Assembly (NCBI GenBank): GCA_900114405.1
Contig: FOSY01000012.1
Location: 1 to 64,000, forward strand
Reading direction: 5' to 3'
Origin: Lachnospiraceae bacterium KH1T2
GTDB taxonomy: Bacteria > Bacillota > Clostridia > Lachnospirales > Lachnospiraceae
DNA length: 64,000 nucleotides
A program made the position numbers and the translations under genes. A model generated the notes under the pieces. That model searched no databases. It saw only the letters and a program-made list of their open reading frames with translations, and was not told where the DNA came from. Numbering within the stretch: the first letter of the stretch is position 1; the number at the start of each line of letters is the position of its first letter. Of this stretch, positions 8,771 to 17,887 are shown piece by piece.

Positions 8771-8779
8771 TGATATAAT
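8771..8779 (+). promoter_or_regulatory. Extended -10 promoter upstream of the GGDEF gene
   Basis: TG-A-TATAAT is a consensus extended -10; the -35 is poor. The predicted start of transcription (about 8786) falls inside the left arm of the terminator hairpin at 8782-8811. RNAs begun here could not form the full hairpin and would escape it. Confidence 0.5.
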
Positions 8780-8781
8780 GA

Positions 8782-8818
8782 GAGTGTTAAGCCTCTTTGG
8801 GCTTGGCACTCTTTTATT
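8782..8818 (+). terminator. Terminator of the ytfQRT-yjfF operon
   Basis: A 12-bp stem (8782-8793 with 8800-8811, two wobble pairs) is followed by TTTTATT. It lies ~70 nt downstream of yjfF and overlaps the start region of the next transcript. Confidence 0.75.
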
Positions 8819-8835
8819 GTGTGGGGACGAGGGGT

Positions 8836-9960
8836 ATGACAAATATTATTTTGCTATTACGGGAAGAAATAGTCTGTTTTACAGCACTTAGTTTTCTCGT
8901 TTTATATTGTATGAAAACTGCACACTCCGCCAGAGACAAGCATTTCATTCGTATTGCTTTTTTTGCAGCCTTGCATGCATTTATGGATCTAATTACTACA
9001 TATACTGTAAATAATACAGATAAAATTCCCTTTTTATTAAATAAAGCACTTCATATGATGCTGTTGGACTCAGCGCTGCTCTATACGACAGAGATGTTTA
9101 CATACATATTTTCAGCGGCATATTCAAAACGTTCATTAAAGAAAGTGCGTTTGCTTACTTATGGAATCGCGCTTGCCGATATTATTATCACTCCATTATT
9201 GCCAATCAGATACGTTAAAGGAAATGGGACAGCGTATACAGCAGGACCGTCTGTAGTGGCGAGCTTTTTGCTGAGCTTTGTATTTATCGGAAGCAGTATG
9301 ATAATAATAGTATTGAAGCATAAGGTGATGAATAAAGGCTTTATACAGCTTCTTCTGCCAGCGCAGGTGGCTATGACAGCAGTATTGGTAACGCAGATGT
9401 TTATACCGGAATTGCTTGCAACCGGCGGATGTGGGATGATCATGACGTTTGCAATGTTTTTTGCATTGGAAAATCCTGTTGATGCATATCGCCAAAGAGC
9501 TTATATAGATCTTGTGACAGGAGTAAGGAATAAAAATTCGTATGAAGAAGATCAGAAACGTTTCGAAAAAAGTCATGAAAAAATTGGAATTGTTATTTTT
9601 GATTTGAATAATTTAAAAATTGTTAATGATAATTTTGGACATGTGCAGGGAGATGACTTTATAATAACATGTGCACATCTTATCGCGGAGCATATGAAGA
9701 GCGCATGGAGGATCTACCGTATCGGTGGAGATGAGTTTGCGGCAATTTATCGTCAGCCGAATAAAAAAATAGTTGAATTAGAGACTGCGCAGCTTCAGAT
9801 GGCTGTTAGAAGCAAGGAAGAAACAAAAGAGTATCCTTTTGGGCTGGCATATGGCTATGCAGAAGGAGATCTGGAAGAAGAAAAGTTCGATGATGTAATG
9901 AATCGTGCCGATGAGAGGATGTACTTAAAAAAGAAAGAATTGAAGGTAAACAGAGAATAA
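8836..9960 (+). CDS. Membrane GGDEF-domain protein (probable diguanylate cyclase)
   Basis: This protein of 374 residues likely makes cyclic di-GMP. The N-terminal ~215 residues hold six or so membrane helices with no recognised sensor. The C-terminal GGDEF domain has the entry motif DLVTGVRNKNSYEED, metal-binding IVIFDLNNLKIVNDNFGH, and an intact active-site GGDEF at 297-301. The I-site RxxD is absent (SAWR occupies the place), so product inhibition by that route is unlikely. The start at 8836 is preferred; a TTG at 8797 would lie in the terminator hairpin, and GTG 8821 is an alternative. It is translationally coupled (TAATG) to the next gene. Confidence 0.85.
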   Translation: MTNIILLLREEIVCFTALSFLVLYCMKTAHSARDKHFIRIAFFAALHAFMDLITTYTVNNTDKIPFLLNKALHMMLLDSALLYTTEMFTYIFSAAYSKRSLKKVRLLTYGIALADIIITPLLPIRYVKGNGTAYTAGPSVVASFLLSFVFIGSSMIIIVLKHKVMNKGFIQLLLPAQVAMTAVLVTQMFIPELLATGGCGMIMTFAMFFALENPVDAYRQRAYIDLVTGVRNKNSYEEDQKRFEKSHEKIGIVIFDLNNLKIVNDNFGHVQGDDFIITCAHLIAEHMKSAWRIYRIGGDEFAAIYRQPNKKIVELETAQLQMAVRSKEETKEYPFGLAYGYAEGDLEEEKFDDVMNRADERMYLKKKELKVNRE

Positions 9961-10709
9961 TGAATATTGAAGAAGTAGCTAGAGCACAGTTTAGACTAGA
10001 TACTAACTGCCCGGAAGAGTGTGAAGAGCGCTACAGGATAATGATAAATCGTTCTGTGAAATTAGATGGGGCGAGAATGTTTGATGGAATGAGCATTGAT
10101 TTTCGTGCTGTGATATTTAAGGGTGATGCGTATATCATGGCTTCAGATGAGCTCATGGAGTGGACTAAGGAGAAGTATGAGAAATTCAAACCGGAGTGGT
10201 TTTGTGCATTCAGTAACTTAAGGACGCTGGATCAAAAGTTGATGGAATCTGGCCTTAAAATACATGATACGCATGTTTACTTCCTTCCGGATGAATACGC
10301 AGAAGAGTATGAACTGGAATGCCCCTATGAGGTTAAGTGGTTTGAAGATGAAGAAATAGATGATTTTCCGGATAGGAAAAAATTTCCGCATGCGCTGCCT
10401 GGATTAAAACTGCAGCCTGACAGAATCGCTGCAGCTGCTTTTGATGAAGGTGTACCGGTGGCAGTAGCAGGTGCATCAGAGGATGGAAAATACATGTGGC
10501 AGATAGGTATAGATGTACTGCCGGAATATGAACACCATGGTTTGGCTGTGTTTTTGGTTGACAGTTTGAAGAAGAAGATCCTTGAAAAGGGAATATTGCC
10601 TTATTACGGAACATCGGAAAGTCACTCTTTATCGCAGGATGTAGCGATAAGATCAGGTTTTCTTCCAGCATGGGCTGAAATATTTGTCAAAAAAATTGAG
10701 AAAACATAA
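9960..10709 (+). CDS. GNAT-like acetyltransferase
   Basis: This cytoplasmic protein has 249 residues. The N-terminal ~140 residues are not recognised. The C-terminal part (about 150-245) has GNAT features: a beta strand with VAVAGASEDGKYMWQIGIDVLP, then EYEHHGLAVFLVDSLKKKILEKG as the acetyl-CoA pyrophosphate-loop region, and a final VAIRSGFLPAWAEIF strand. The Q/RxxGxG/A loop is not canonical (EYEHHGLA), so catalysis is not assured. It starts inside the stop of the GGDEF gene and is probably co-expressed with it. Substrate unknown. Confidence 0.65.
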   Translation: MNIEEVARAQFRLDTNCPEECEERYRIMINRSVKLDGARMFDGMSIDFRAVIFKGDAYIMASDELMEWTKEKYEKFKPEWFCAFSNLRTLDQKLMESGLKIHDTHVYFLPDEYAEEYELECPYEVKWFEDEEIDDFPDRKKFPHALPGLKLQPDRIAAAAFDEGVPVAVAGASEDGKYMWQIGIDVLPEYEHHGLAVFLVDSLKKKILEKGILPYYGTSESHSLSQDVAIRSGFLPAWAEIFVKKIEKT

Positions 10710-10710
10710 C

Positions 10711-10739
10711 TTGACATTATGGGAAATTAATCGTAAAAT
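10711..10739 (+). promoter_or_regulatory. Sigma-A-type promoter for the zinc-ribbon gene
   Basis: TTGACA (10711-10716), 17 nt, TAAAAT (10734-10739). It lies just after the GNAT stop and 32 nt before the next ATG. Confidence 0.8.
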
Positions 10740-10770
10740 GTGTTCTCGAACTCATGTTTAGGAGGAGAAG

Positions 10771-11175
10771 ATGATTAGAAAGCCAAGACTTAAGGGGAAG
10801 CATTACTGCGGAATATGTAATAGCGAGGATGCCGCATATACAGTTGTCGAGCATGCAATTTCATATCTTAAGAGCAGAGCAGAAGCTCCGGTTATGATTA
10901 ATGGAATCGTTGCGGTTTGTAATGGATGTGGTCATAATGTTAGGCTTCCGGAAATAGATGAATATAATGCAAAACTTGCTGAGGAAGCAATATTAAATCC
11001 TGCGCTTCAAGTTATAGAAGGTGAACTTAAAGATACTGCTGAAGGTACGGAAATGGCTGAAAATGCTGATGTCGCTGTGCCTGAAAGTGAAGAAAATAAA
11101 GAAAACAATACAGAGCAGTCTCAGCTTGAAGAGGATGAAGACGGACAGCTTGAGTTCAGCTCATTGATAGGTTAA
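10771..11175 (+). CDS. Small zinc-ribbon protein with acidic tail
   Basis: This protein of 134 residues has two CxxC knuckles, C13/C16 (HYCGICN) and C50/C53 (VCNGCGHN), that could bind one zinc. After residue ~75 the sequence is strongly acidic and low in complexity (Glu/Asp/Ala/Asn). It has its own consensus promoter, an AGGAGGAG ribosome binding site and its own terminator, so it is a monocistronic gene. I do not recognise a family beyond 'zinc ribbon'. A role in nucleic-acid or protein binding is possible but unproven. Confidence 0.75.
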   Translation: MIRKPRLKGKHYCGICNSEDAAYTVVEHAISYLKSRAEAPVMINGIVAVCNGCGHNVRLPEIDEYNAKLAEEAILNPALQVIEGELKDTAEGTEMAENADVAVPESEENKENNTEQSQLEEDEDGQLEFSSLIG

Positions 11176-11187
11176 AAGAAATAAAGA

Positions 11188-11213
11188 CACAGGTTTGCGC
11201 CTGTGCCTTTTTT
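11188..11213. terminator. Shared terminator between convergent genes
   Basis: CACAGG (11188-11193) pairs with CCTGTG (11200-11205), followed by CC and six T on the plus strand. The minus strand reads into an A/T-rich tail, so it may serve yfbR as well. Confidence 0.7.
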
Positions 11214-11214
11214 G

Positions 11215-11802
11215 TTATGGCTTGATTTCGTCAAGTGTTTTGGAATACGCCGGGATAAATTCTTTAAGAAATATCTCAACTTCATCAAGATTAAGGGCGT
11301 GAAGAGTTTCAAGTGTAGAACTTTCAGCGCTTGCAAATTCCAGATTACCTGATTTTTTTTCTTCAAGACATTTAATGTATGCTGAGAGTTTGTCTGCACC
11401 TTTGACAAGCTTTTTTTCGTATTCATAAAGCTTGTCATCAGGCATGAGCAGAGATGAATAACTCTCGTAAAGATCTGCAGGAAGGAGGGAAAGGAGTCTT
11501 TCGCAGGCATCCTTTTCAATATCTTTATATGCATTAGCAATTTCTGCATTAAAATATTTGACAGGAGTAGGCATATCTCCGGTAAGTATTTCAGATACAT
11601 CGTGATACATGCCGAAGAGAGCACATTTGTCAGCGTTAAGCTCCTTCCCAAGACGTTTGTTTCCGATGATTGCAAGGGCATGACTGAGCATGCCGACCTG
11701 CAAAGAGTGTTCGCTGAGATTTTCCTTAGAGGAATTTTTCATTAAAGCCCAGCGGTCTATCCAACGAAGTCTTGAAATCATTGCAAAGAAAGAATGATCC
11801 AT
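11215..11802 (-). CDS. yfbR: 5'-deoxynucleotidase, HD superfamily (YfbR-like)
   Basis: This metal-dependent phosphohydrolase of 195 residues is predicted to remove phosphate from dNMPs in nucleotide salvage. It closely follows E. coli YfbR: SRLRWIDRWALMKN, ENLSEHSLQVGML with metal ligand H32, the HD pair H67-D68 in MYHDVSEILTGD, PTPVKYFN, and the second aspartate in LVKGADKLSAYIKCLEE. Length is normal. It lies 17 nt downstream of prs on the same strand, so both are likely in one nucleotide-metabolism transcript. Confidence 0.9.
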   Translation of the reverse strand: MDHSFFAMISRLRWIDRWALMKNSSKENLSEHSLQVGMLSHALAIIGNKRLGKELNADKCALFGMYHDVSEILTGDMPTPVKYFNAEIANAYKDIEKDACERLLSLLPADLYESYSSLLMPDDKLYEYEKKLVKGADKLSAYIKCLEEKKSGNLEFASAESSTLETLHALNLDEVEIFLKEFIPAYSKTLDEIKP

Positions 11803-11819
11803 TATTCCCTCCGAATTAA

Positions 11820-13010
11820 TTATTCTTCGATAGTTCCGTCGATAGAATTGTAGCGGTCAAGTACCTTACGGATCTTTTCAGTAGGTGTGATAACCTTTTC
11901 CATAGATACATCATGATTTGAGAAATCGATGATGGATGCAAGGAACTTAGACATATCAGCTACAAGGAAGTAAGGACGCTCGTCGAGCTCAGGTCTTCTG
12001 TAAGTAAGGTTAGTGCAGATGACTTTATCGAAGTAGCCCTTCTTGTATGCATCGTCAAAAGCTTCCAGACCATCTGTGAAAATTCCGAATGTACAGCAGA
12101 TAAATACACGTTTAGCATTCATTTTCTTAAGCTGACGTGCAGTATCGATCATACTTCCGCCGGAAGAAATCATATCGTCAACGATGATCACATCTTTGCC
12201 TTCTACGTTGTCGCCGAGGAATTCATGTGCAACGATAGGGTTTTTACCATCTACAACCTGAGTATAATCACGTCTCTTGTAGAACATACCTGTATCAACA
12301 CCCATTACGTTTGCGAAGTAAACTGCTCTGTTAAGAGCGCCTTCATCAGGAGAGATAACAAGTGTGTGCTCCTTGTCGATCTTCAGATCGCCGATATTGG
12401 CGAGGAGAGTACGAAGGAACTGATAAAATGGTGTAAAATTGTCGAAACCGCTGAGTGGAGCGGAATTCTGTACGGATGGATCATGAGCATCAAATGTAAT
12501 TACGCGTGATACGCCCATAGCATAAAGATCTTCAAGCATCAATGCGCAGTCAAGAGACTCACGGCTTGTTTTCTTGTGCTGACGGCTTTCATACATGAAA
12601 GGCATAATTACAGTGATACGGTGAGCCTTTCCGGCCGTTGCGGCTATTAGTCTCTTAAGATCCATAAAATGGTCATCAGGAGAGTAGTAATTCTGATAGC
12701 CGTGCATCTTGTAGGTAAGGGAATTGTTTAATACATCGAGCATGATGTAAAGGTCCTTACCGCGGACTGTTTCATTAAGAACAGCTTTACCTTCTCCGGA
12801 ACCGAATCTTGGTGTGCTGAAGTTGATGGTATAGTTGTCCATCTTGTAGCCTTCGAATGCAGGTGAATCATGATAAGGCTGATTCATTTCACGTCTGAAT
12901 TCGACAAGGTAGTTGTTTACCTGTTCTCCGAGCTCTTTAATGCTGTCCATTACAATTATTTTAAGCGGAGCAGCAGGCATTTTGTTTTCAAGATACTTGT
13001 TGATTTTCAT
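11820..13010 (-). CDS. prs: Ribose-phosphate pyrophosphokinase, long clostridial type
   Basis: This enzyme makes PRPP from ribose 5-phosphate and ATP for purine, pyrimidine, His, Trp and NAD synthesis. The PRPP-binding loop is VIIVDDMISSGGSM and a two-domain phosphoribosyltransferase-like fold is evident (MPFMYESRQHKKTSRESLD, ITFDAHDPSVQN). It has 396 residues, against ~315 for the common class I enzyme. The excess is an N-terminal extension and insertions, as in a subgroup found in clostridia and relatives. GAGG lies ~6 nt before the ATG, and a minus-strand promoter is visible upstream. Confidence 0.92.
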   Translation of the reverse strand: MKINKYLENKMPAAPLKIIVMDSIKELGEQVNNYLVEFRREMNQPYHDSPAFEGYKMDNYTINFSTPRFGSGEGKAVLNETVRGKDLYIMLDVLNNSLTYKMHGYQNYYSPDDHFMDLKRLIAATAGKAHRITVIMPFMYESRQHKKTSRESLDCALMLEDLYAMGVSRVITFDAHDPSVQNSAPLSGFDNFTPFYQFLRTLLANIGDLKIDKEHTLVISPDEGALNRAVYFANVMGVDTGMFYKRRDYTQVVDGKNPIVAHEFLGDNVEGKDVIIVDDMISSGGSMIDTARQLKKMNAKRVFICCTFGIFTDGLEAFDDAYKKGYFDKVICTNLTYRRPELDERPYFLVADMSKFLASIIDFSNHDVSMEKVITPTEKIRKVLDRYNSIDGTIEE

Positions 13011-13052
13011 AGATACCTCGATTTTGGATATGAATTTGTATTGAACACAGAT

Positions 13053-13081
13053 ATGTTAGCATTTTGCAAACCTAAAGACAA
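13053..13081 (-). promoter_or_regulatory. Promoter of prs-yfbR
   Basis: Read on the minus strand: TTGTCT (13081-13076), 17 nt, TAACAT (13058-13053). The start would be near 13046, giving a ~36-nt leader before prs. A plus-strand candidate for the divergent exporter (TTGAAT 13089-13094, 17 nt, TATTTT) is weaker. Confidence 0.6.
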
Positions 13082-13146
13082 GTGCGACTTGAATCAAAGT
13101 ATTGCAGATGTTATTTTTAAAAGGTTTGAAAGTGGAGGTAGAAGTT

Positions 13147-14898
13147 ATGACGAGATTGTTCATATATTTGAATGGGTACGAAAAAGAAACCATATTAGCA
13201 CCGCTATTTAAGATGCTGGAGGCCTTTTTTGATCTTTTAGTACCGCTGGTAGTTGCAGATATAATAAATAATGGAATAACATCAGGAAATTTATTTTATA
13301 GTGTTACAAGAGTATTTATTATGATACTTCTCGCGGTTGTAGGTTTGGCAAGCAGTGTAACAGCACAGTTTTTTGCTGCAAAAAGCAGTGTGGGCTTTGC
13401 AACTAAACTGAGACAGGACACGTTTGATCATATACAGCGCTTATCATATAAAGAATTGGATAAAATTGGTGCAGGCACGCTTATAACACGACTGACGAGT
13501 GATATAAATCAGGTACAGAGCGGGCTTAATATGGCGCTTCGCTTATTGTTGAGAAGTCCTTTTATCGTATTTGGATCGATGATAATGGCTTTTACGATAG
13601 ATGTAAATTGTGCCCTTGTGTTTGCAGCGGCAATACCGGCATTGGCGATAGTCGTTTTTGGTATCACTTATGCAGCAATCCCTCTTTTTAAGAAAGTTCA
13701 GGCAAAATTGGACAAGGTAACGGAGCAAACGAGAGAAAATCTGAACGGTGTACGAGTAATAAGAGCTTTCTGTAAGGAAGAGGATGAAATTAAGGCATTT
13801 AATGAGAAAAATAATGCACTTACACACATCAATGAGCTAACCAGCGGACTTTCTTCGCTTATGAATCCGCTTACGTATCTAATGATAAATATAGCAACTA
13901 TTTATCTTATAAAAGAAGGCGCACTGAGAGTTGATATGGGAGCGATACGTCAGGGAGATGTGGTCGCACTTTATAATTACATGGCACAGATGATAGTGGA
14001 ACTTATAAAGATGGCTTCACTTGGAGTTACCATAAATAAAGGTCTCGCATGTGCAGCACGTGTAGCTAATGTTTTAGATGAAAAGGTTTCGGTAGAATTT
14101 CCTGAAAAAGATAAGGAAAATACCAAGAATGGTACAGTAGAATTTGAAAATGTATATTTTTCATATTCAAATGAAGGAGATTCGGTACTTGAAAATATAA
14201 ATTTCAAGGCAAATGAGGGTGAGGTTATCGGTGTAATAGGCGGTACCGGAAGCGGAAAATCGAGTCTGGTAAACCTCATAAGTCGTTTTTATGATGTTGA
14301 CTCAGGCATAGTAAAGCTTGATGGTGTCGATGTTAAAGACTATACGGAAAGTACGATCAGGCAGCGGATAGGCGTTGTTCCTCAGAAAGCAGTACTTTTT
14401 GCCGGAAGTATCAGAGATAACATGAAATGGGGAAATGAAAATGCCTCAGATGAAGAAATATGGGAAGCACTGAAAATCGCACAGGCAATGGAGATAGTCG
14501 AGGGTAAGGAAAAAGGACTTGACTATAGGATCGAACAGAACGGCAGAAATCTTTCAGGAGGACAAAAGCAGAGACTTACAATTGCCAGAGCACTTGTGAA
14601 AAAGCCAGAGGTTTTAATTTTGGATGACAGTGCCAGTGCTTTGGATTTCGCGACAGATGCAGCTCTTAGGCATGCGCTTCGCGGCATATCAGGAAAGACG
14701 ACTATTTTTATTGTATCTCAAAGAACATCGAGTATTATGGATGCTGATAAGATACTTGTCTTGGATGACGGAAAGCTTGTGGGAGTGGGGACACATGCAG
14801 AACTTCTAAAGTCATCAAGTACTTATCAGGAAATCTACTATTCACAATTTCCCGAACAGCGTGAAAATTATGCTAATTCGGAGGTGACACAGGCATGA
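13147..14898 (+). CDS. ABC exporter half-transporter, degenerate-site subunit
   Basis: This membrane protein of 583 residues has an ABC_membrane domain (six helices, ~1-310) and an ATPase domain (~330-570). The ATPase has Walker A GGTGSGKSS, signature LSGGQKQRL and Walker B LILDDSASALD. The residue after the Walker B aspartate is Asp instead of the catalytic Glu. That pattern marks the non-hydrolysing site of heterodimeric multidrug exporters (BmrCD, LmrCD, TM287/288). GGAGG lies 8 nt before the ATG at 13147. It overlaps its partner gene by 4 bp. The substrate (drug, lipid or peptide) is not evident. Confidence 0.88.
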   Translation: MTRLFIYLNGYEKETILAPLFKMLEAFFDLLVPLVVADIINNGITSGNLFYSVTRVFIMILLAVVGLASSVTAQFFAAKSSVGFATKLRQDTFDHIQRLSYKELDKIGAGTLITRLTSDINQVQSGLNMALRLLLRSPFIVFGSMIMAFTIDVNCALVFAAAIPALAIVVFGITYAAIPLFKKVQAKLDKVTEQTRENLNGVRVIRAFCKEEDEIKAFNEKNNALTHINELTSGLSSLMNPLTYLMINIATIYLIKEGALRVDMGAIRQGDVVALYNYMAQMIVELIKMASLGVTINKGLACAARVANVLDEKVSVEFPEKDKENTKNGTVEFENVYFSYSNEGDSVLENINFKANEGEVIGVIGGTGSGKSSLVNLISRFYDVDSGIVKLDGVDVKDYTESTIRQRIGVVPQKAVLFAGSIRDNMKWGNENASDEEIWEALKIAQAMEIVEGKEKGLDYRIEQNGRNLSGGQKQRLTIARALVKKPEVLILDDSASALDFATDAALRHALRGISGKTTIFIVSQRTSSIMDADKILVLDDGKLVGVGTHAELLKSSSTYQEIYYSQFPEQRENYANSEVTQA

Positions 14899-16616
14899 AA
14901 AAGGATACGATAAAAAAAGTCTTTAAGCTTATAGGCAAATATAGGATAATGCTCTATTTGAGCATAATTCTTGCGGGAGTGTCTGTGCTGCTGCAATTAT
15001 ATGTACCGATACTTTTCGGACAGGCTATCGATGGGATCATAGGCAAAGGAAAAGTTGATTTCTCCATCATTACGGTCTATATGGCAAAAATTTTTATATT
15101 CATAATTACTGCTTCTGCAGCAACGTGGTCAATGAGCCTCTTAAATAATGCATTGACTTACAGAATAGTGCGTGATGTAAGATCAAGGGCTATTGATCAG
15201 ATTCAGCGTCTGCCATTGAAATATCTTGACGGGCATAAGAGCGGAGATATAGTGAGTCGTGTCATTGCAGATGCTGATCAGCTGTCGGATGGTCTGCTTC
15301 TCGGGTTTACACAGCTTTTTTCCGGTGTAGTGACAATTTTTGCAACATTGGTATTTATGCTCAGTAAGAGCATTATCATAACTTTAGTAGTTATAGTCCT
15401 TACACCATTGAGCTTTTTTGTGGCGAAGTTTATTGCACAGCACTCATTTGAGATGTTTAAGATGCAGAGTGAAGCCAGAGGACAGGAAACAGCGCTTATA
15501 GATGAAATGGTTGGAAATGCCAAAGTTGTCAAGGCATTTGGATATGAAAAACGTTCATCTGAGAGATTTAATAAAATAAATAAAAAGCTGCAGAACTATA
15601 GCCAGAAAGCAATATTTTACTCAAGCCTTACAAATCCATGTACAAGATTTGTTAATTCGCTGATTTATGCGGCAGTTGCGCTTCTAGGAGCAATAAGGAT
15701 ATTGAATGGAGCTCTTACAGTAGGCGATCTTTCTGTGCTTTTGAACTATGCAAATCAATATATGAAACCCTTCAATGACATAAGCTCTGTAATAACTGAA
15801 CTTCAGAATGCTTTTGCTTGCGCAGAGAGGATATTTGATCTGATAGAGGCTGAGCCGGAGAAAGAGACTGAAGCTGAGATGGGTACAGCAGTAGGAAATG
15901 TTGAGTTGAAAAATGTTTACTTTAGCTACGATAAAGAGAAAAAACTGATAGAAAATTTCTCCCTTGAGGCAAAGAAGGGTATGAAGATTGCTATAGTTGG
16001 ACCTACAGGTTGTGGGAAAACGACAATGATCAATCTGCTTATGCGTTTTTATGAAGCGGATAGTGGCTCTATTTCGGTAGATGGTACGGATATTTATGGC
16101 GTTTCAAGGCATTCACTTAGAAGAAATTATGGAATGGTTCTTCAGGAAACATGGCTTAAAAATGCGACGGTAAGGGAGAACATTAATATTGGTAAACCGG
16201 ATGCGACAGATGAAGAAATCATTCTGGCGGCAAAGGAAGCACATAGCTGGGAATTCATAAGGAAGCTTCCTGAGAAGCTTGATACGGTGATCACGGATGA
16301 CAGTTTAAGTCAGGGACAAAAGCAGCTTTTATGTATTACAAGGATCATGCTGTGCCTGCCCCCGATGCTGATACTTGATGAAGCTACTTCAAGTATCGAT
16401 ACCAGGACAGAGGTATTGATACAGAAAGCTTTTGACAAGCTTATGAAGGGAAGAACGAGCTTTATAGTCGCACATCGCTTATCGACGATAAGAAGTGCGG
16501 ATATTATACTTGTAATGAAAGACGGTCATATAATTGAACAGGGGAATCATGAGGAATTGATGAGCCGTAATGGATTTTATACAAAACTATATAACTCGCA
16601 ATTTGAACAAAAATAA
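14895..16616 (+). CDS. ABC exporter half-transporter, catalytic-site subunit
   Basis: This is the partner of the preceding gene, 573 residues, same domain order. It has Walker A GPTGCGKTT and a normal catalytic Walker B (LILDEATSSID, Glu present), H-loop VAHRLST, but an altered signature (LSQGQKQLL). Combined with the Asp in the partner, this gives one consensus and one degenerate ATP site. This asymmetry is established for heterodimeric type IV exporters. The start lies in the ATGA overlap, with GGAGGTGACAC upstream. Confidence 0.88.
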   Translation: MKKDTIKKVFKLIGKYRIMLYLSIILAGVSVLLQLYVPILFGQAIDGIIGKGKVDFSIITVYMAKIFIFIITASAATWSMSLLNNALTYRIVRDVRSRAIDQIQRLPLKYLDGHKSGDIVSRVIADADQLSDGLLLGFTQLFSGVVTIFATLVFMLSKSIIITLVVIVLTPLSFFVAKFIAQHSFEMFKMQSEARGQETALIDEMVGNAKVVKAFGYEKRSSERFNKINKKLQNYSQKAIFYSSLTNPCTRFVNSLIYAAVALLGAIRILNGALTVGDLSVLLNYANQYMKPFNDISSVITELQNAFACAERIFDLIEAEPEKETEAEMGTAVGNVELKNVYFSYDKEKKLIENFSLEAKKGMKIAIVGPTGCGKTTMINLLMRFYEADSGSISVDGTDIYGVSRHSLRRNYGMVLQETWLKNATVRENINIGKPDATDEEIILAAKEAHSWEFIRKLPEKLDTVITDDSLSQGQKQLLCITRIMLCLPPMLILDEATSSIDTRTEVLIQKAFDKLMKGRTSFIVAHRLSTIRSADIILVMKDGHIIEQGNHEELMSRNGFYTKLYNSQFEQK

Positions 16617-16629
16617 TAGGGAGAGAAAA

Positions 16630-17883
16630 ATGTCTGATAAAAATACAGCATACCAATGTCCGAATTGTACAGGACCACTTAACTATGACGCAGCAAGTAA
16701 AAAACTTAAATGCGATTTTTGCCTTAGTTTGTTTGAGGTCTCTGAAATTGAGGAGATGTATAAGGAAAAAAATGAAAATGCCTTGGAAAATGAGAAAGAA
16801 AGTTTCACAGCAGAAGAAGGAACTTTCAGAGGCTATATATGCTCAACTTGCGGAGCTGAGCTGGTTTGCGAGACTACTACGGCAGCTACGATCTGTCCGT
16901 ATTGCGGTAATCCGACTATAATTCCTGGAAGGCTTAGCGGAAATGAGCATCCTGACTATTGTATTCCTTTTGCAAAGGATAAAAAGAATGCGGTCGAGGC
17001 ATTGAAAAAATTTTATAAACATAAACTTCTTTTACCGAGGGCATTTGCTGCTGGAAATCAGTTAGAGAAAATACAGGGTGTATATGTGCCTTTCTGGTTT
17101 TACAGCGGAACAGCAGAAGGAAGCGGATATTATCATGCCGAAAAGAAAAGAACTTATGTAAGTAATGACGAGAGAGTGACTACTACAAAGCATTATGATG
17201 TTAAAAGAAGTGGTTCTCTCTACTTTGAAAAAATACCGGCAGATGCATCTTCAAAGATGCCGGATGATCTTATGGATTCCATAGAACCGTTTAATTATAA
17301 GGAATTAAAGGAATTTAAGCTCGAATATCTTCCGGGATATGCAGCAAATAAATATGATGTTTCTAAGGATGAATGCATGGTAAGGGCTACTACGCGTGCA
17401 AATGCTACATTGAAATATGAACTTAAGAAAACGGTCAAGGGATACAATGAGGTGCATACCACAGCGCATGATGAGAGGTTTAAGGGTGAAAAGATAGAGT
17501 ATGGTCTGCTGCCGGTATGGCTTTTGAATACGAAGTGGAATGATAAAAACTTTGTGTTTGCAATGAATGGACAGACAGGAAAGATGGTTGGAGATCTTCC
17601 GATATCTATTATTAAGTCCTTGATATGGATTATTGGAATGTGTATCATTGGAGGACTCCTTGGATGGAAATTTTTTGAAGACGAATTGATGGCGGTGATA
17701 AGTGCTGTTGCGGCAGCGGGAATAGTTTACTTTGCACTATATACGCAGATGAAAAATGTATGCAAGCAGGGAAGTGCTTTTGGATATGAATCGGAAGAGG
17801 GGCTGAAACTAACGGAAAAGCAGGATGTTTACACACATACTACTGAGCACAGGGAGAAAATAGAACATAAAGAATCTCGATAA
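16630..17883 (+). CDS. TFIIB-type zinc-ribbon membrane protein
   Basis: This protein of 417 residues has two N-terminal zinc ribbons: C10/C13 with C28/C31, and C71/C74 with C89/C92. A central domain of ~200 residues with many aromatic and basic residues follows (PLPVWLLNTKW-like 'GLLPVWLLNTKW' near the end), then two membrane helices near the C-terminus (about residues 320-365). It resembles the 'TFIIB-type zinc ribbon' membrane proteins common in Firmicutes, of unknown role. AGGGAG lies 5-6 nt before the ATG; a longer frame from 16570 overlaps the exporter gene and is not preferred. It directly follows the exporter (13 nt), so co-transcription is likely. Confidence 0.75.
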   Translation: MSDKNTAYQCPNCTGPLNYDAASKKLKCDFCLSLFEVSEIEEMYKEKNENALENEKESFTAEEGTFRGYICSTCGAELVCETTTAATICPYCGNPTIIPGRLSGNEHPDYCIPFAKDKKNAVEALKKFYKHKLLLPRAFAAGNQLEKIQGVYVPFWFYSGTAEGSGYYHAEKKRTYVSNDERVTTTKHYDVKRSGSLYFEKIPADASSKMPDDLMDSIEPFNYKELKEFKLEYLPGYAANKYDVSKDECMVRATTRANATLKYELKKTVKGYNEVHTTAHDERFKGEKIEYGLLPVWLLNTKWNDKNFVFAMNGQTGKMVGDLPISIIKSLIWIIGMCIIGGLLGWKFFEDELMAVISAVAAAGIVYFALYTQMKNVCKQGSAFGYESEEGLKLTEKQDVYTHTTEHREKIEHKESR

Positions 17884-17887
17884 AATA

